Below, one piece after another: positions 15,496-23,618 of a stretch of DNA of 60,537 nucleotides (positions are counted from its first letter, which is position 1; each line of letters starts with the position of its first letter). Position numbers and translations under genes: made by a program. The notes under the pieces were generated by a model. It searched no databases. It was not told the DNA's origin and worked only from the letters and a program-made list of their open reading frames with translations. The stretch is from the NCBI GenBank assembly GCA_964587625.1, contig CAZPLU010000013.1, forward strand, positions 1-60,537. Direction: 5' to 3'. The DNA comes from DAOPZJ01 sp964587625 (GTDB lineage Bacteria; Bacillota; Clostridia; Oscillospirales; JAKOTC01).

Positions 15496-16761
15496 CTATT
15501 TTGAGCCGCTCACGCCGGCGGTCTGCTTGCGGGCGATGTCGGTGTTGTCGGTCTCGCGGTCGGTGAGCTCGGGCACCGGGTTTTGCTTGCACTCGGCGCG
15601 GTAGTCGACCTGATACTGCTGCTGGTGGTCGGCGACGACCTTGTGGCTCGCCACGTTGCAGACGTCGTGGTTCACGCGGTCCTGATACCAGAAATACTCG
15701 TAATTGACCGGCAGCGCGTTGATGTCGGCATACTGCTCCTTTTTGGCCGTGAGCAGGATCTGGCTGCCCAAAATCTGCCGGACATAGTCCTTGGTGTCGT
15801 GGAAGTCAAGCAGCTTGGGGAATTCCCCGTCGGGGATGACCTGCTGCCAGTCCTTGCCCTCGTATTTTTGTAACAACTCGGCGGTCCGGTGCAGATGGGC
15901 GACCTCCTGTTCGAAGAACATATTCCACAGCGCCTTGACCGACACATCGGTCTCGTACTGCGCGAACGAATAATACAGGTAGCACTCGACGTATTCATGC
16001 AGCAGCGCGTTCTCGAGCCAGGTGCATTTGGGGTCGAGCAGCGAGCCGTAGTGCGTGACGTGCTGTTCCTCGATCATCGCGATCTCCTGATAGAGCTTGC
16101 GACCGAGGTCGTTGAGATAGGTGTTGCCGAGGTTCATATAAAAGTTCATCGTCTGCTGCTCGCCGGCCGTGATGATCAGGGCGTTCAGCATCGTGCGTAC
16201 GTCGGCTTTTTTGAAATCGACGCTGTATTTGATCGAATCGAACGGGTGGCGGTGCTCCGCGATCGTGGGGCGCCCGGGCGTGATGTCGACATAGCTCTTG
16301 ACGAGGTTTTCGGCCGGGATTTGGGTGTCCAGATCGAGCAGGTTCGAAAAGCGGTAGAGGTGGTCAAAGTCCTCGAGCAGCGCGAAATCGAGCGCCTGCT
16401 TGACGTAGCCGTCGGGCTCGTTTTGCGCGAGCCACGCGGTCAGGTCGACCGCGACGTGCTCGTAGCCGATGGTGGTTTCAAGTTGCGTCTCGTCGATCGG
16501 CTTGAGCCAGTTGATGATCTTTTGCTGCTGCTGTTCGACGCGGCGGGTCATGGCGATCTTACGTCGGATGTCCTGGTTTTGGCAGTTGCGGCTGAGCTGG
16601 TGCTTAAAAAAGACCGCCTCCACCTCGATGCCGTTCATCAAAATGATGCGGACTTTGGTATACGGGTCGACCGTCATTTTGCAATAGGGCTTGGGATATA
16701 AGGTCGCCCAGTCCATGATGCCGTCTTCGACGGCTTTCGGTTTTAATTCAAAAGGATTCAT
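15496..16761 (-). CDS. Large ferritin-like (putative di-iron) protein
   Basis: This 421-residue soluble protein is mostly helical. It has repeated carboxylate/His patterns expected of a ferritin-like four-helix bundle: LLEDFDHLYRF, MIEEQHVTHYGSL, HEYVECYLYYSF and FEQEVAHLHRTAELL. The first 100 residues include a small domain with PYCKMTVDPYTKVRIILMNG. I recognise the fold type, not a named family. The gene leads a two-gene unit with the Cys-rich copper-binding protein. The ribosome site is AGGAG and a 7-6-7 inverted repeat lies upstream. Metal handling or oxygen defence is inferred. Confidence 0.65.
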   Translation of the reverse strand: MNPFELKPKAVEDGIMDWATLYPKPYCKMTVDPYTKVRIILMNGIEVEAVFFKHQLSRNCQNQDIRRKIAMTRRVEQQQQKIINWLKPIDETQLETTIGYEHVAVDLTAWLAQNEPDGYVKQALDFALLEDFDHLYRFSNLLDLDTQIPAENLVKSYVDITPGRPTIAEHRHPFDSIKYSVDFKKADVRTMLNALIITAGEQQTMNFYMNLGNTYLNDLGRKLYQEIAMIEEQHVTHYGSLLDPKCTWLENALLHEYVECYLYYSFAQYETDVSVKALWNMFFEQEVAHLHRTAELLQKYEGKDWQQVIPDGEFPKLLDFHDTKDYVRQILGSQILLTAKKEQYADINALPVNYEYFWYQDRVNHDVCNVASHKVVADHQQQYQVDYRAECKQNPVPELTDRETDNTDIARKQTAGVSGSK

Positions 16762-16786
16762 AAAAAAATTACACTCCTAAGGGTTT

Positions 16787-16806
16787 CTTGACGATAATGC
16801 GTCAAG
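16787..16806 (-). promoter_or_regulatory. Inverted repeat upstream of the ferritin-like/copper operon
   Basis: CTTGACG (16787-16793) and CGTCAAG (16800-16806) are perfect reverse complements with a 6-base spacer. They lie 26-45 bases before the start codon at 16761. The position fits an operator; the regulator is unknown, and I could not place a convincing -10/-35 pair with confidence. Confidence 0.45.
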
Positions 16807-16881
16807 ATAGTGTTTTCCGAATCTGCCCGGGTATACAAAAAAGCAAAACCGGGCGAAAAGTCAAATCCTTCCGCCTTTTGG

Positions 16882-17098
16882 ATTTGTCATTCTGAGCGAA
16901 GCGATTTTATGTTTTATAAAATCGCGAAGTCGAAGAATCTCGGGCTGATAAAGGATATAAATCGATTATCGTAAACTCGGCGGTGCCGAGATCCTTCGAC
17001 TGCGCCCGAATTTTTAATTCAAAAACAAAGATAAAATAACCGTCGGGCTCCGCTCAGGATGACAAACCGGGCGGAAGTCAAATCCTTCCGCCCGGTTT
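16882..17098. repeat. Interspersed inverted element plus hairpin
   Basis: At 16882-17062 the TCATTCTGAGCG...CGCTCAGGATGAC element recurs (compare 14739-14854), with an inner AGCGATTTTATG/ATAAAATCGCG stem. It is followed by a 14-bp hairpin, AAACCGGGCGGAAG (17064-17077) with CTTCCGCCCGGTTT (17085-17098). The gap 16807-17109 holds no gene. Confidence 0.6.
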
Positions 17099-17109
17099 AA
17101 TAAAAATTT

Positions 17110-17486
17110 CTATTTCAAATGTTCCAAAATAAAGTCAAGCAATTGTTTGTCCGTCATTTTTCCGTCAGCGAGTTCCAAACCGATACGAATTACATCTTCA
17201 TCCGTAAATATGGCATCCATATGATTTAATTCAAGTAAAATCAACATCACATAAGTGCCGATGCGTTTATTTCCGTCCGAAAACGGATGATTTTTATTAA
17301 ACCGTATGCCGTCCGCGCGATTTTGGCAACCGTAGACGGAAATAATTCTTCGCCCTCAAATGTTTGAAACGGCGCGGCAAGAGCTGAATCCAATAATGCC
17401 GAATCCCGAAGACCGTTCAAACCGCCTGTTTTTTCTATCAGAACTTGATGAAGGCGTTCAATTTGTTCACGGCTTAGCGTAATCAT
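17110..17486 (-). pseudogene. doc: Doc-type toxin (Fic fold), frameshifted
   Basis: The reading frame from ATG 17486 gives a normal Doc N-terminus (IERLHQVLIEKTGGLNGLRD, SALLDSALAAPFQTF). It then runs out of frame after GLIK. Adding one A to the five-A run at 17295-17291 (minus strand) restores NHPFSDGNKR, the Fic/Doc active-site motif, and a complete C-terminus ending LLDFILEHLK with TAG at 17112-17110. Restored, it is about 125 residues, the usual Doc length. Doc toxins phosphorylate EF-Tu. The single-base loss in a homopolymer could be real inactivation or a sequencing error. The ATG overlaps the antitoxin stop (ATGA). Confidence 0.8.
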
Positions 17487-17725
17487 TTCGCCAGCTCCTC
17501 GAACGCATTAATATGCTTTTTCAAAATGCGCAAGGCGGCTTTATCCAGGTCGGCGTCATCCGCGGCGATGTTTTGCCGCAGCAGATTATAATCCACAAGG
17601 ACATAACGTGGCACATTGTTCTTTAAAATGACGGCAGTTCCCTTTTGGTCGACGAGCCGTGCGATTTTTGAAAAATTTTGATTGGCTTCCGTAATTGAGA
17701 CGAGATTTTCTATATTGACGTTCAT
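17483..17725 (-). CDS. phd: Phd/YefM-family antitoxin
   Basis: The 80-residue protein starts at ATG 17725 behind GGAGGTGAGG. It has the Phd/YefM N-terminal DNA-binding fold (VSITEANQNFSKIARLVDQKG, then AVILKNNVPRYVLVDY) and a charged C-terminal tail that would wrap the toxin. It overlaps the toxin start by the four bases ATGA, the usual order for phd-doc. It likely represses its own promoter at 17745-17773. Even with the toxin broken, the antitoxin reads intact. Confidence 0.85.
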   Translation of the reverse strand: MNVNIENLVSITEANQNFSKIARLVDQKGTAVILKNNVPRYVLVDYNLLRQNIAADDADLDKAALRILKKHINAFEELAK

Positions 17726-17744
17726 CGTCCTCACCTCCGAACAT

Positions 17745-17773
17745 AGTATATCGCAAATATAGGTGAAATACAA
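17745..17773 (-). promoter_or_regulatory. Promoter of the phd-doc operon
   Basis: On the minus strand, TTGTAT (17773-17768) and TATACT (17750-17745) are spaced by 17 bases, 20 bases before the antitoxin start. Confidence 0.65.
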
Positions 17774-17869
17774 CCTATTTTCAATCTAAAACGAAAATTA
17801 ATTTTTTTATATTTTTATGGTTTGCAAACTGCGATGACAACCCGGGTAAAAGTCAAATCCTTCCGCCCG

Positions 17870-18152
17870 TTTAAAAAAATTTTTGTGTTTTAAAATGTAG
17901 GGAACGGGCGCGGAAAAAACCGCCTGTTTGAATCATATGAAAACCGTTTGAAACAATTTTTTTCGGACTTTGTTCGAACCGGAACGGTCAAGACCGTTCC
18001 CTACAAAAACGGGCGCGGGAAAACCGCGCCCGTTGTTTCTAATGATTTTTTTCATGAACCGCCGTTGATATTGCGGGCGAACAAAGTTCGCCCTACGACG
18101 AAAATCCCAATTTCTATTTTCGCGGGCGGCCACATAGGGCCGCCCCTACCGG
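17870..18152. repeat. Cluster of interspersed palindromes ending in CCCTAC
   Basis: The gene-free stretch 17774-18156 holds a GGAACGGTCAAGACCGTTCCCTAC unit (about 17982-18005), a GGGCGAACAAAGTTCGCCCTAC unit (about 18075-18096) and a GGGCGGCCACATAGGGCCGCCCCTAC unit (about 18123-18150). All have an inverted core and the same CCCTAC edge. Related units occur at 22062-22265 and 42858-43330. Confidence 0.6.
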
Positions 18153-18156
18153 ATGA

Positions 18157-19281
18157 TTAATTGAAATAAATGCCTTCGCCGTTGCCGTTTTGGTACAGCC
18201 AATAGAACAGCAGGATAACGGCCAGAATAATGACGACGGTCAGGAACACACGCAGCGCCGAGATCGGGTATCTGCCGCCGACCTTGCCGGTCTGGCCGTT
18301 GACGAAGAAGTGAAAGACCTTGCCCTTGTAGGCGAAATTAGAGACCCACATCGGCAGCATCAAATGCTTGTATGTAATGCCGTCGAAGGTTGTGGTCGTC
18401 TTGAGGGAGGCGACCTTGTCCGCGTGCTTTTCGCGCTTGATTTTGGTGGTGATTTCGTTTTTCAACAAACCGTCGATGCCGGCTTTTGCGCTTTCCCAGC
18501 CCTGCCGGAGCCCCACCGAATACCGCTCCGAGACGAACCCGGCCAAAAATTCCGGGTCGTATTTTTTGGCGATGTTGGTGTCGAACGGCTCGATCTTTTT
18601 CATCAGCGCCGCGTCGTGGTGCGTGGAGGCGCTGACCAAAAAATCGTCGATCTGCCGAAAATGGAACCCGGCGACGGATTTCCAGGTCGTGACCGTCCGC
18701 GTGGTCTTGCCGGTGGTGACGGTGCGGGTGTATCCGGCCTGTGCGGTATAGTCGGTGTAGGTCTTGGCGTCAAACGTCCAATAGGGCAGAAACAAACCGG
18801 TGATCCTGCCCTCTTTGGCGGTCTTTTTGGCCTTGGACGGGGCGTACCAGCGCTTTTTCAGCCACTTTTGGAACCGCAGGGTCGCGTCCTCTTTGGGGAT
18901 GCAGAACGGCACCACGCCGTTCGGCGGGATCGAATTGCCCGATTGCGCCTCGGTGACCTGATTGGAACCGCAATAGGGGCAGATGTCCGAGACCATCAGC
19001 GCGTCGTATATCGACTCGCCGCCGCAATTCTCGCAGATGATGGTCTTTTTTGCCGCGCCCCATTGAAAATTCGTCTCGGCGTTGCGCGCGTCGGCGAAAA
19101 TCAATTCTTCGGCGGTGCCGTCGGCTTTTCCCTCGATGACGATTTTTTTGTGAAACCCGCAATACGGGCAGGACAGCATGCCGGTCTTGGGGTCGTAGCT
19201 GATCGTCGCGGCGCACTGCGGGCATTTTTCGTCGGTCTCCCCGAGGGTTTTATGAAGATTGATATCGTCGACTTCACTCAT
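18157..19281 (-). CDS. Zinc-ribbon membrane protein, YdjG-like
   Basis: The 374-residue protein carries two TFIIB-type zinc ribbons (CPQCAATISYDPKTGMLSCPYC and CENCGGES...CPYCGSN), a middle domain, and one C-terminal membrane helix (VFLTVVIILAVILLFYWLY), so it is tail-anchored with the ribbons in the cytosol. Its start overlaps the stop of the SPFH gene by ATGA. In B. subtilis the YdjG zinc-ribbon protein helps bring the SPFH protein YdjI to the membrane in an envelope-stress (PspA-linked) complex. The same pairing here suggests the same job; no PspA gene is seen next to it. Confidence 0.75.
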   Translation of the reverse strand: MSEVDDINLHKTLGETDEKCPQCAATISYDPKTGMLSCPYCGFHKKIVIEGKADGTAEELIFADARNAETNFQWGAAKKTIICENCGGESIYDALMVSDICPYCGSNQVTEAQSGNSIPPNGVVPFCIPKEDATLRFQKWLKKRWYAPSKAKKTAKEGRITGLFLPYWTFDAKTYTDYTAQAGYTRTVTTGKTTRTVTTWKSVAGFHFRQIDDFLVSASTHHDAALMKKIEPFDTNIAKKYDPEFLAGFVSERYSVGLRQGWESAKAGIDGLLKNEITTKIKREKHADKVASLKTTTTFDGITYKHLMLPMWVSNFAYKGKVFHFFVNGQTGKVGGRYPISALRVFLTVVIILAVILLFYWLYQNGNGEGIYFN

Positions 19282-20573
19282 TTTTTAACATCCTCGTCGC
19301 CGAACGGATCGCCGCACTCGGGGCAGAATTTTGGCGGCTTGGTCGGATCTTCGGGTTTCCAACCGCATTTGTCGCATTGGTACTGCGGCACTCCGGCGGG
19401 TTTGGGCTTGCCGCAGTTGGCGCAGAACTTGCCCTTGTTGCTTGCGGCGCCGCAGGCACAAATCCAGCCGTCGCCGCGCGGCTTGCCGCACTCGGCGCAG
19501 AAGTTGCCCTCGTTATTTTTTGCGCCGCAGGGGCAATCCCATCCGGCCGCTTTTTTTTGTTGCTGCCCCATGCCGTAGAGCGACTGGGCGTTGACGCCGC
19601 CCGCGTTTTGAGCCATGTTCAAGCCCGCGAACGCCATAAACGCGCCGCCGCCGCCCTCGTTTTTGGCCGCGTCCTGCATCGCCTGCGCCTGCGCGCCGAC
19701 GATTTGCGCCGCCGCCATCGTCGGGTCGCGGAAGACGGCCGCCTTTTGCAGCTCCTTGATCATCTTCTCGTCCTCGTCGGACGCCTTGACGGTGTTGACG
19801 CCGAAGGATGCGATCGAAATGCCTCTGGCGGCGCTCCACTTCTCGGTTAAAACATCGTTGAGCGCGTCGGCGAGTTCGACGGTGTGGTGCGGCAGGGAGC
19901 TGTAGCGGATGCCCATGTCCGAGATCTTGGCGAACGCGGGCTGCAGCGCCGTCATCAGTTCGGTGCGCAGCTGGCTGTCGATGGTCTCGCGCACATAGAT
20001 CGAGGCGACATTGCCGCAGACGTTTTTATAAAAAATGATCGGGTCGGTGATCTTATAGGAGAACTCGCCGTTGCAGCGGATGGCGATGTCGACGTCGAGG
20101 CCGATGTTTTTATCGACCACGCGGAACGGAACCGGCGCGGGGGTGCCGTATTTGTTGCCGACAATTTCTTTGGTGTTGAAAAAATACACCCTTTGGTCGT
20201 TAGCCGCGTCGCCGCCGAAGGTGAACCGGCGTCCGAAGCGCTTGAATGAGTCGCCGATGCCCTTGCCGAAGCCGCCGAAAAAGACCGTGGGCTCGGTCGA
20301 GCTGTCCCAGACGAATTCACCCGCCTCGGCGCAGAATTCGACGATCGCGCCCTGCTGCACGATCATCATGCACTGGCCCTCGTTGACGGCGACGATTGAG
20401 CCGTTGGTGATGATGTCGTCGGTGCCCTTGGTGTTGGAAGTCCTCTTGCCGCTGCGCTTGACGCCCTTGGCGACCAGCACGTCGACGGTCAGGGAATCGC
20501 AATAAAAATATTCGCGCCACTGGTCGGCGAGCACGCCTCCGCCCGCTCCCAAAGCCGCTTTTAAAAGACCCAT
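19278..20573 (-). CDS. SPFH-domain protein with C-terminal zinc ribbons, YdjI-like
   Basis: From ATG 20573 (site GAAAGGG) the protein has 431 residues. The SPFH/Band-7 part covers about residues 40-290 (for example VNEGQCMMIVQQGAIVEF and PFRVVDKNIGLDVDIAIRCNG). A Gln/Ala-rich helical stretch and then three Cys-rich ribbons follow (CPCGAKNNEGNFCAECG, CACGAASNKGKFCANCG, CDKCGWKP...FCPECG). It has no membrane segment and would need the downstream tail-anchored protein for membrane placement. The two genes overlap by four bases. Annotated relatives are called virion core protein or SPFH; the role is probably envelope stress or membrane organisation. Confidence 0.8.
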   Translation of the reverse strand: MGLLKAALGAGGGVLADQWREYFYCDSLTVDVLVAKGVKRSGKRTSNTKGTDDIITNGSIVAVNEGQCMMIVQQGAIVEFCAEAGEFVWDSSTEPTVFFGGFGKGIGDSFKRFGRRFTFGGDAANDQRVYFFNTKEIVGNKYGTPAPVPFRVVDKNIGLDVDIAIRCNGEFSYKITDPIIFYKNVCGNVASIYVRETIDSQLRTELMTALQPAFAKISDMGIRYSSLPHHTVELADALNDVLTEKWSAARGISIASFGVNTVKASDEDEKMIKELQKAAVFRDPTMAAAQIVGAQAQAMQDAAKNEGGGGAFMAFAGLNMAQNAGGVNAQSLYGMGQQQKKAAGWDCPCGAKNNEGNFCAECGKPRGDGWICACGAASNKGKFCANCGKPKPAGVPQYQCDKCGWKPEDPTKPPKFCPECGDPFGDEDVKK

Positions 20574-20731
20574 TTCAATACGCCCTTTCCCGGAGATCCG
20601 GAGTTTTGTCAAAACGCGTAAAAAACCGCTCTCCGCGCAAATTTACGTTTACCAGTTTAACATAAATCCGCTTGAATTTCAAGAAGCATTTTAGCGCCCT
20701 TTGCATCACCCGGAAACATGGAAATCCGCTG

Positions 20732-20759
20732 TTGATTTATACGCCAAAATGTGTATAAT
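20732..20759 (+). promoter_or_regulatory. Promoter of pgk
   Basis: TTGATT (20732-20737), a 16-base spacer and TATAAT (20754-20759), about 100 bases before the pgk start. A leader of that length is left untranslated. Confidence 0.65.
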
Positions 20760-20859
20760 ATTGAAGGGTCGGGGGTCGTTGGCTTTCCCCGGCAAAACCG
20801 TTTATCAATCAATTCCCACCCGTTTCGGTTTGATTCATACAACAGGAAAGGACATGTTT

Positions 20860-22050
20860 ATGCAAAACCTCAACAAAAAGACCGTCGAGGACATCGACGT
20901 ATCCGGCAAGCGCGTGCTCGCCCGTTGCGACTTTAACGTGCCGCTCAAAGACGGCGTCATCACCGACGACAAGCGCATCGTCGAGGCGCTTCCCACGATC
21001 AAATACCTGATCGCCAAGGGCGCGAAAATCATTCTCTGCTCGCATCTGGGCAGGCCCAAAGGTGAATTCAACCCCAAATACACGCTCGCGCCGGTCGCCG
21101 CGCGCCTGACCGAACTGCTGGGAAAGCCGGTCGCGATGGCGAAAGATGTCATCGGCCCCGACGCCAAAGCCAAGGCCGCCGCGCTTCAAAACGGCGACGT
21201 GATGCTGCTCGAAAACGTCCGCTACCACGCCGAGGAGGAAAAAAACGACCCGGGATTTTCAAAGGTACTGGCCTCGATGGCCGATGTGTTCGTCAACGAC
21301 GCGTTCGGGACCGCGCACCGCGCCCACAGCTCCACCGCGGGCGTCGCGGCCTTTTTGCCCGCCGTCTGCGGCTATCTGATCCAAAAGGAAATCGCCATTA
21401 TGGGCGGCGCGCTCGAAAACCCCAAGCGCCCGTTCGTTGCGATTTTGGGCGGCGCCAAGGTCAGCGACAAGATCGGCGTGATCAACGCCCTGCTTGAAAA
21501 AGTCGACACGCTGATCATCGGCGGCGGCATGGCCTACACCTTCTTCAAGGCGTTCGGCTCCGAAGTCGGCACTTCCATCTGCGAAAACGACAAACTGGAT
21601 TTAGCGCGCGACATCGTCAAAAAAGCCCGCGAAAAAGGCGTCAACTTCATTTTGCCGGTCGACAACGTCATCGGCAGAGAATACAAAGAGGACACCGTGT
21701 TTATGCGCATCTACTCCGACTCGATCCCCGACGGCTGGATGGGTTTGGACATCGGCGAAAAGACGCAGGAACTGTTCTCCAAATCCCTCATCGGCTCCGG
21801 CACAATCATTTGGAACGGCCCGATGGGCGTCTCCGAATGGGCGAATTTTGCCGCGGGCACCCGCGCGGTCGCCAAAGCGGTCGCCGAATCCGGCGCGGTC
21901 ACGATCATCGGCGGCGGCGATTCCGCGGCGGCGGTCGAGCAGATGGGCTTTGCCGACAAGATGACCCACATCTCCACGGGCGGCGGCGCCTCGCTTGAAT
22001 TCATCGAGGGGCTTGAATTGCCCGGCATCGCCTGCTTGACGGATAAGTGA
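20860..22050 (+). CDS. pgk: Phosphoglycerate kinase
   Basis: This enzyme transfers phosphate from 1,3-bisphosphoglycerate to ADP in glycolysis. The protein has 396 residues, the normal length. Signatures are clear: KRVLARCDFNVPL, the substrate-binding CSHLGRPKGEFNPKY, VNDAFGTAHRAHSS, the nucleotide-site GGAKVSDKIGVI, and GGGDSAAAVEQMG near the end. AAAGGA sits 7 bases before ATG 20860; ATG 20854 (two residues longer) is the alternative. It is the first of three glycolytic genes on the same strand (pgk, tpiA, gpmI). gap and eno are not in the window. Confidence 0.97.
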   Translation: MQNLNKKTVEDIDVSGKRVLARCDFNVPLKDGVITDDKRIVEALPTIKYLIAKGAKIILCSHLGRPKGEFNPKYTLAPVAARLTELLGKPVAMAKDVIGPDAKAKAAALQNGDVMLLENVRYHAEEEKNDPGFSKVLASMADVFVNDAFGTAHRAHSSTAGVAAFLPAVCGYLIQKEIAIMGGALENPKRPFVAILGGAKVSDKIGVINALLEKVDTLIIGGGMAYTFFKAFGSEVGTSICENDKLDLARDIVKKAREKGVNFILPVDNVIGREYKEDTVFMRIYSDSIPDGWMGLDIGEKTQELFSKSLIGSGTIIWNGPMGVSEWANFAAGTRAVAKAVAESGAVTIIGGGDSAAAVEQMGFADKMTHISTGGGASLEFIEGLELPGIACLTDK

Positions 22051-22061
22051 TATTTTTACAT

Positions 22062-22265
22062 CGTAGGGGGCGGGCGACCACATAGGGTCGCCCCTACGAC
22101 GGAAACCGCGTGTAACACAAATAAAATCGCATGTGAATTGCGATATTGACGGGCGAATACGATTCGCTGCGACGGGGGCGGGCGACCACTAGGGTCGCCC
22201 CTACGGTAAAAATTCCAATTTCCAATAACCATTTACGCGGGCGGCCACGGAGTGCGGCACCTACA
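22062..22265. repeat. Interspersed palindromes between pgk and tpiA
   Basis: At least three units of the GGGCGRCCAC...GTCGCCCCTAC type lie here (about 22062-22099, 22175-22205 and 22238-22264). A diverged GGGCGAATACGATTCGC unit (about 22150-22167) lies between them. No coding capacity. Confidence 0.6.
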
Positions 22266-22292
22266 CCGAAATAAATCAAAGGAATAAATGAT

Positions 22293-23057
22293 ATGAATCA
22301 AAATTTGCGCAGACCGGTCATCGCCGGCAACTGGAAGATGAACAAGACCCCGTCCGAAGCGGCGGCGCTCGCAAAAGAGATCGTCCCGCTGGTAAAAGAC
22401 GCCGCGTGCGGCGTGGTGCTGTGCGTGCCGTTCGTCGACCTCGCCCCGGTGCTCGACGCGGTCAAAGGTACATCGGTCAAAGTCGGCGCGCAGAACTGCC
22501 ACTTTGAAAAAAACGGCGCGTACACGGGCGAAATCTCGGCGGACATGCTCAAGGAGATGGGCGTCGAATACGTCATCATCGGCCACTCGGAGCGCAGAAC
22601 CTATTTCGGCGAGACCGACGTGACCGTCAACAAGCGCACGAGGGCCGCGCTGGACGCGGGGCTCAACGTGATCGTCTGCGTGGGCGAGGTGCTCGAACAG
22701 CGCGAACAGGGCGTGACCAACGAATTCGTCGCCATGCAGACCAAAATCGCGCTCGGCGGCGTCTCGGCGGACGAACTGGCCAAGATCATCATCGCGTATG
22801 AACCCGTTTGGGCAATCGGCACCGGCAAGACGGCCACCGACGAACAGGCCAACGAGGTCTGCGGCGTGATCCGCGCGACGGTCTCGGCGCTCTACGGCAA
22901 GCAATACGGCGATGCGATGACGGTCCAATACGGCGGCTCGATGAATGCCAAAAACGCGGCGGGGCTGCTCGCCCAGCCCGACGTCGACGGCGGCCTGATC
23001 GGCGGCGCGGCGTTGAAACCGGCGGATTTTGCGGTCATCGTCGAGGCGGCGAAGTAA
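22293..23057 (+). CDS. tpiA: Triosephosphate isomerase
   Basis: The 254-residue enzyme interconverts dihydroxyacetone phosphate and glyceraldehyde 3-phosphate. Catalytic Lys15 (AGNWKMNK), the His of YVIIGHSERR and the Glu of IAYEPVWAIGTGKTA are all present, as is the phosphate-binding YGGSMN near residue 213. The start follows AAGGAATAAATGAT. It is the middle gene of the glycolytic cluster; the repeat-filled gaps on both sides suggest it may have its own transcript. Confidence 0.97.
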   Translation: MNQNLRRPVIAGNWKMNKTPSEAAALAKEIVPLVKDAACGVVLCVPFVDLAPVLDAVKGTSVKVGAQNCHFEKNGAYTGEISADMLKEMGVEYVIIGHSERRTYFGETDVTVNKRTRAALDAGLNVIVCVGEVLEQREQGVTNEFVAMQTKIALGGVSADELAKIIIAYEPVWAIGTGKTATDEQANEVCGVIRATVSALYGKQYGDAMTVQYGGSMNAKNAAGLLAQPDVDGGLIGGAALKPADFAVIVEAAK

Positions 23058-23114
23058 AGAGACAAAAACGGGGTAAACGGTTTATTTACCCTGTTTTGCT
23101 GTATGCCCTCCCCC

Positions 23115-23500
23115 CCCGTCTTTGCGAGGAGAACTCGAGCGAAGTACGCGTTTGACGAAGCAATCCAGAAACGAAGCGTCCGGATAACCCCGTGAACTTC
23201 ATATCTGGATTGCCGCGGGGCTAAAACCCCTCGCAATGACGATAATCCCCGTCTTTGCGAGGAAAGCGTGGGGCATAACCACGCGCATGACGAAGCAATC
23301 CGGAAACGAAGCGTCCGGATAACCACTTCAACCCCGTGAACCTCATATCTGGATTGCCGCGGGGCTAAAGCCCCTCGCAATGACGATAATCCCCGTCTTT
23401 GCCGCGTTTGACGAAGCAATCCGGAAACGAAGCGCCCGGATAACCCCGTGAACTTCATATCCGGATTGCCGCGGGGCTGAAGCCCCTCGCAATGACGATG
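23115..23500. repeat. Three tandem units of about 110-145 bp between tpiA and gpmI
   Basis: The units begin with CCCCGTCTTTG at about 23115, 23247 and 23391 and end with CCCCTCGCAATGACGAT. Each contains ACGAAGCAATCCRGAAACGA, a GTGAACYTCATATC segment and GGATTGCCGCGGGGCT. The outer ends and the inner GCAATCC/GGATTGC arms are inverted. The third unit is shortened at its left end. Unit 14888-15005 is a distant relative. Confidence 0.75.
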
Positions 23501-23524
23501 ATGTTACCTCTGTCTTCTTAAAAC

Positions 23525-23590
23525 CATCCCGGCGGGCGGTTACGAACCGCCCCTACTCTGCTCTCTGCCCTCTAACCTCTGCCTTCTTGA
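23525..23590. repeat. Short repeats before gpmI
   Basis: GGCGGGCGGTTACGAACCGCCCCTAC is a palindrome of the CCCTAC family. The following CTCTCTGCCCTCTAACCTCTGCC is the reverse complement of the GGCAGAGGTTAGAGGGCAGAG motif that recurs in the array at 42887-43430. Confidence 0.6.
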
Positions 23591-23618
23591 ATCGAGCCCC
23601 GAAAGGAAAAATGCCCCA

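Noticed and set aside
18190..19578. 462-codon frame on the plus strand opposite the zinc-ribbon and SPFH genes
   Set aside because: Antisense to two overlapping genes with zinc-ribbon motifs; composition is typical of a shadow.
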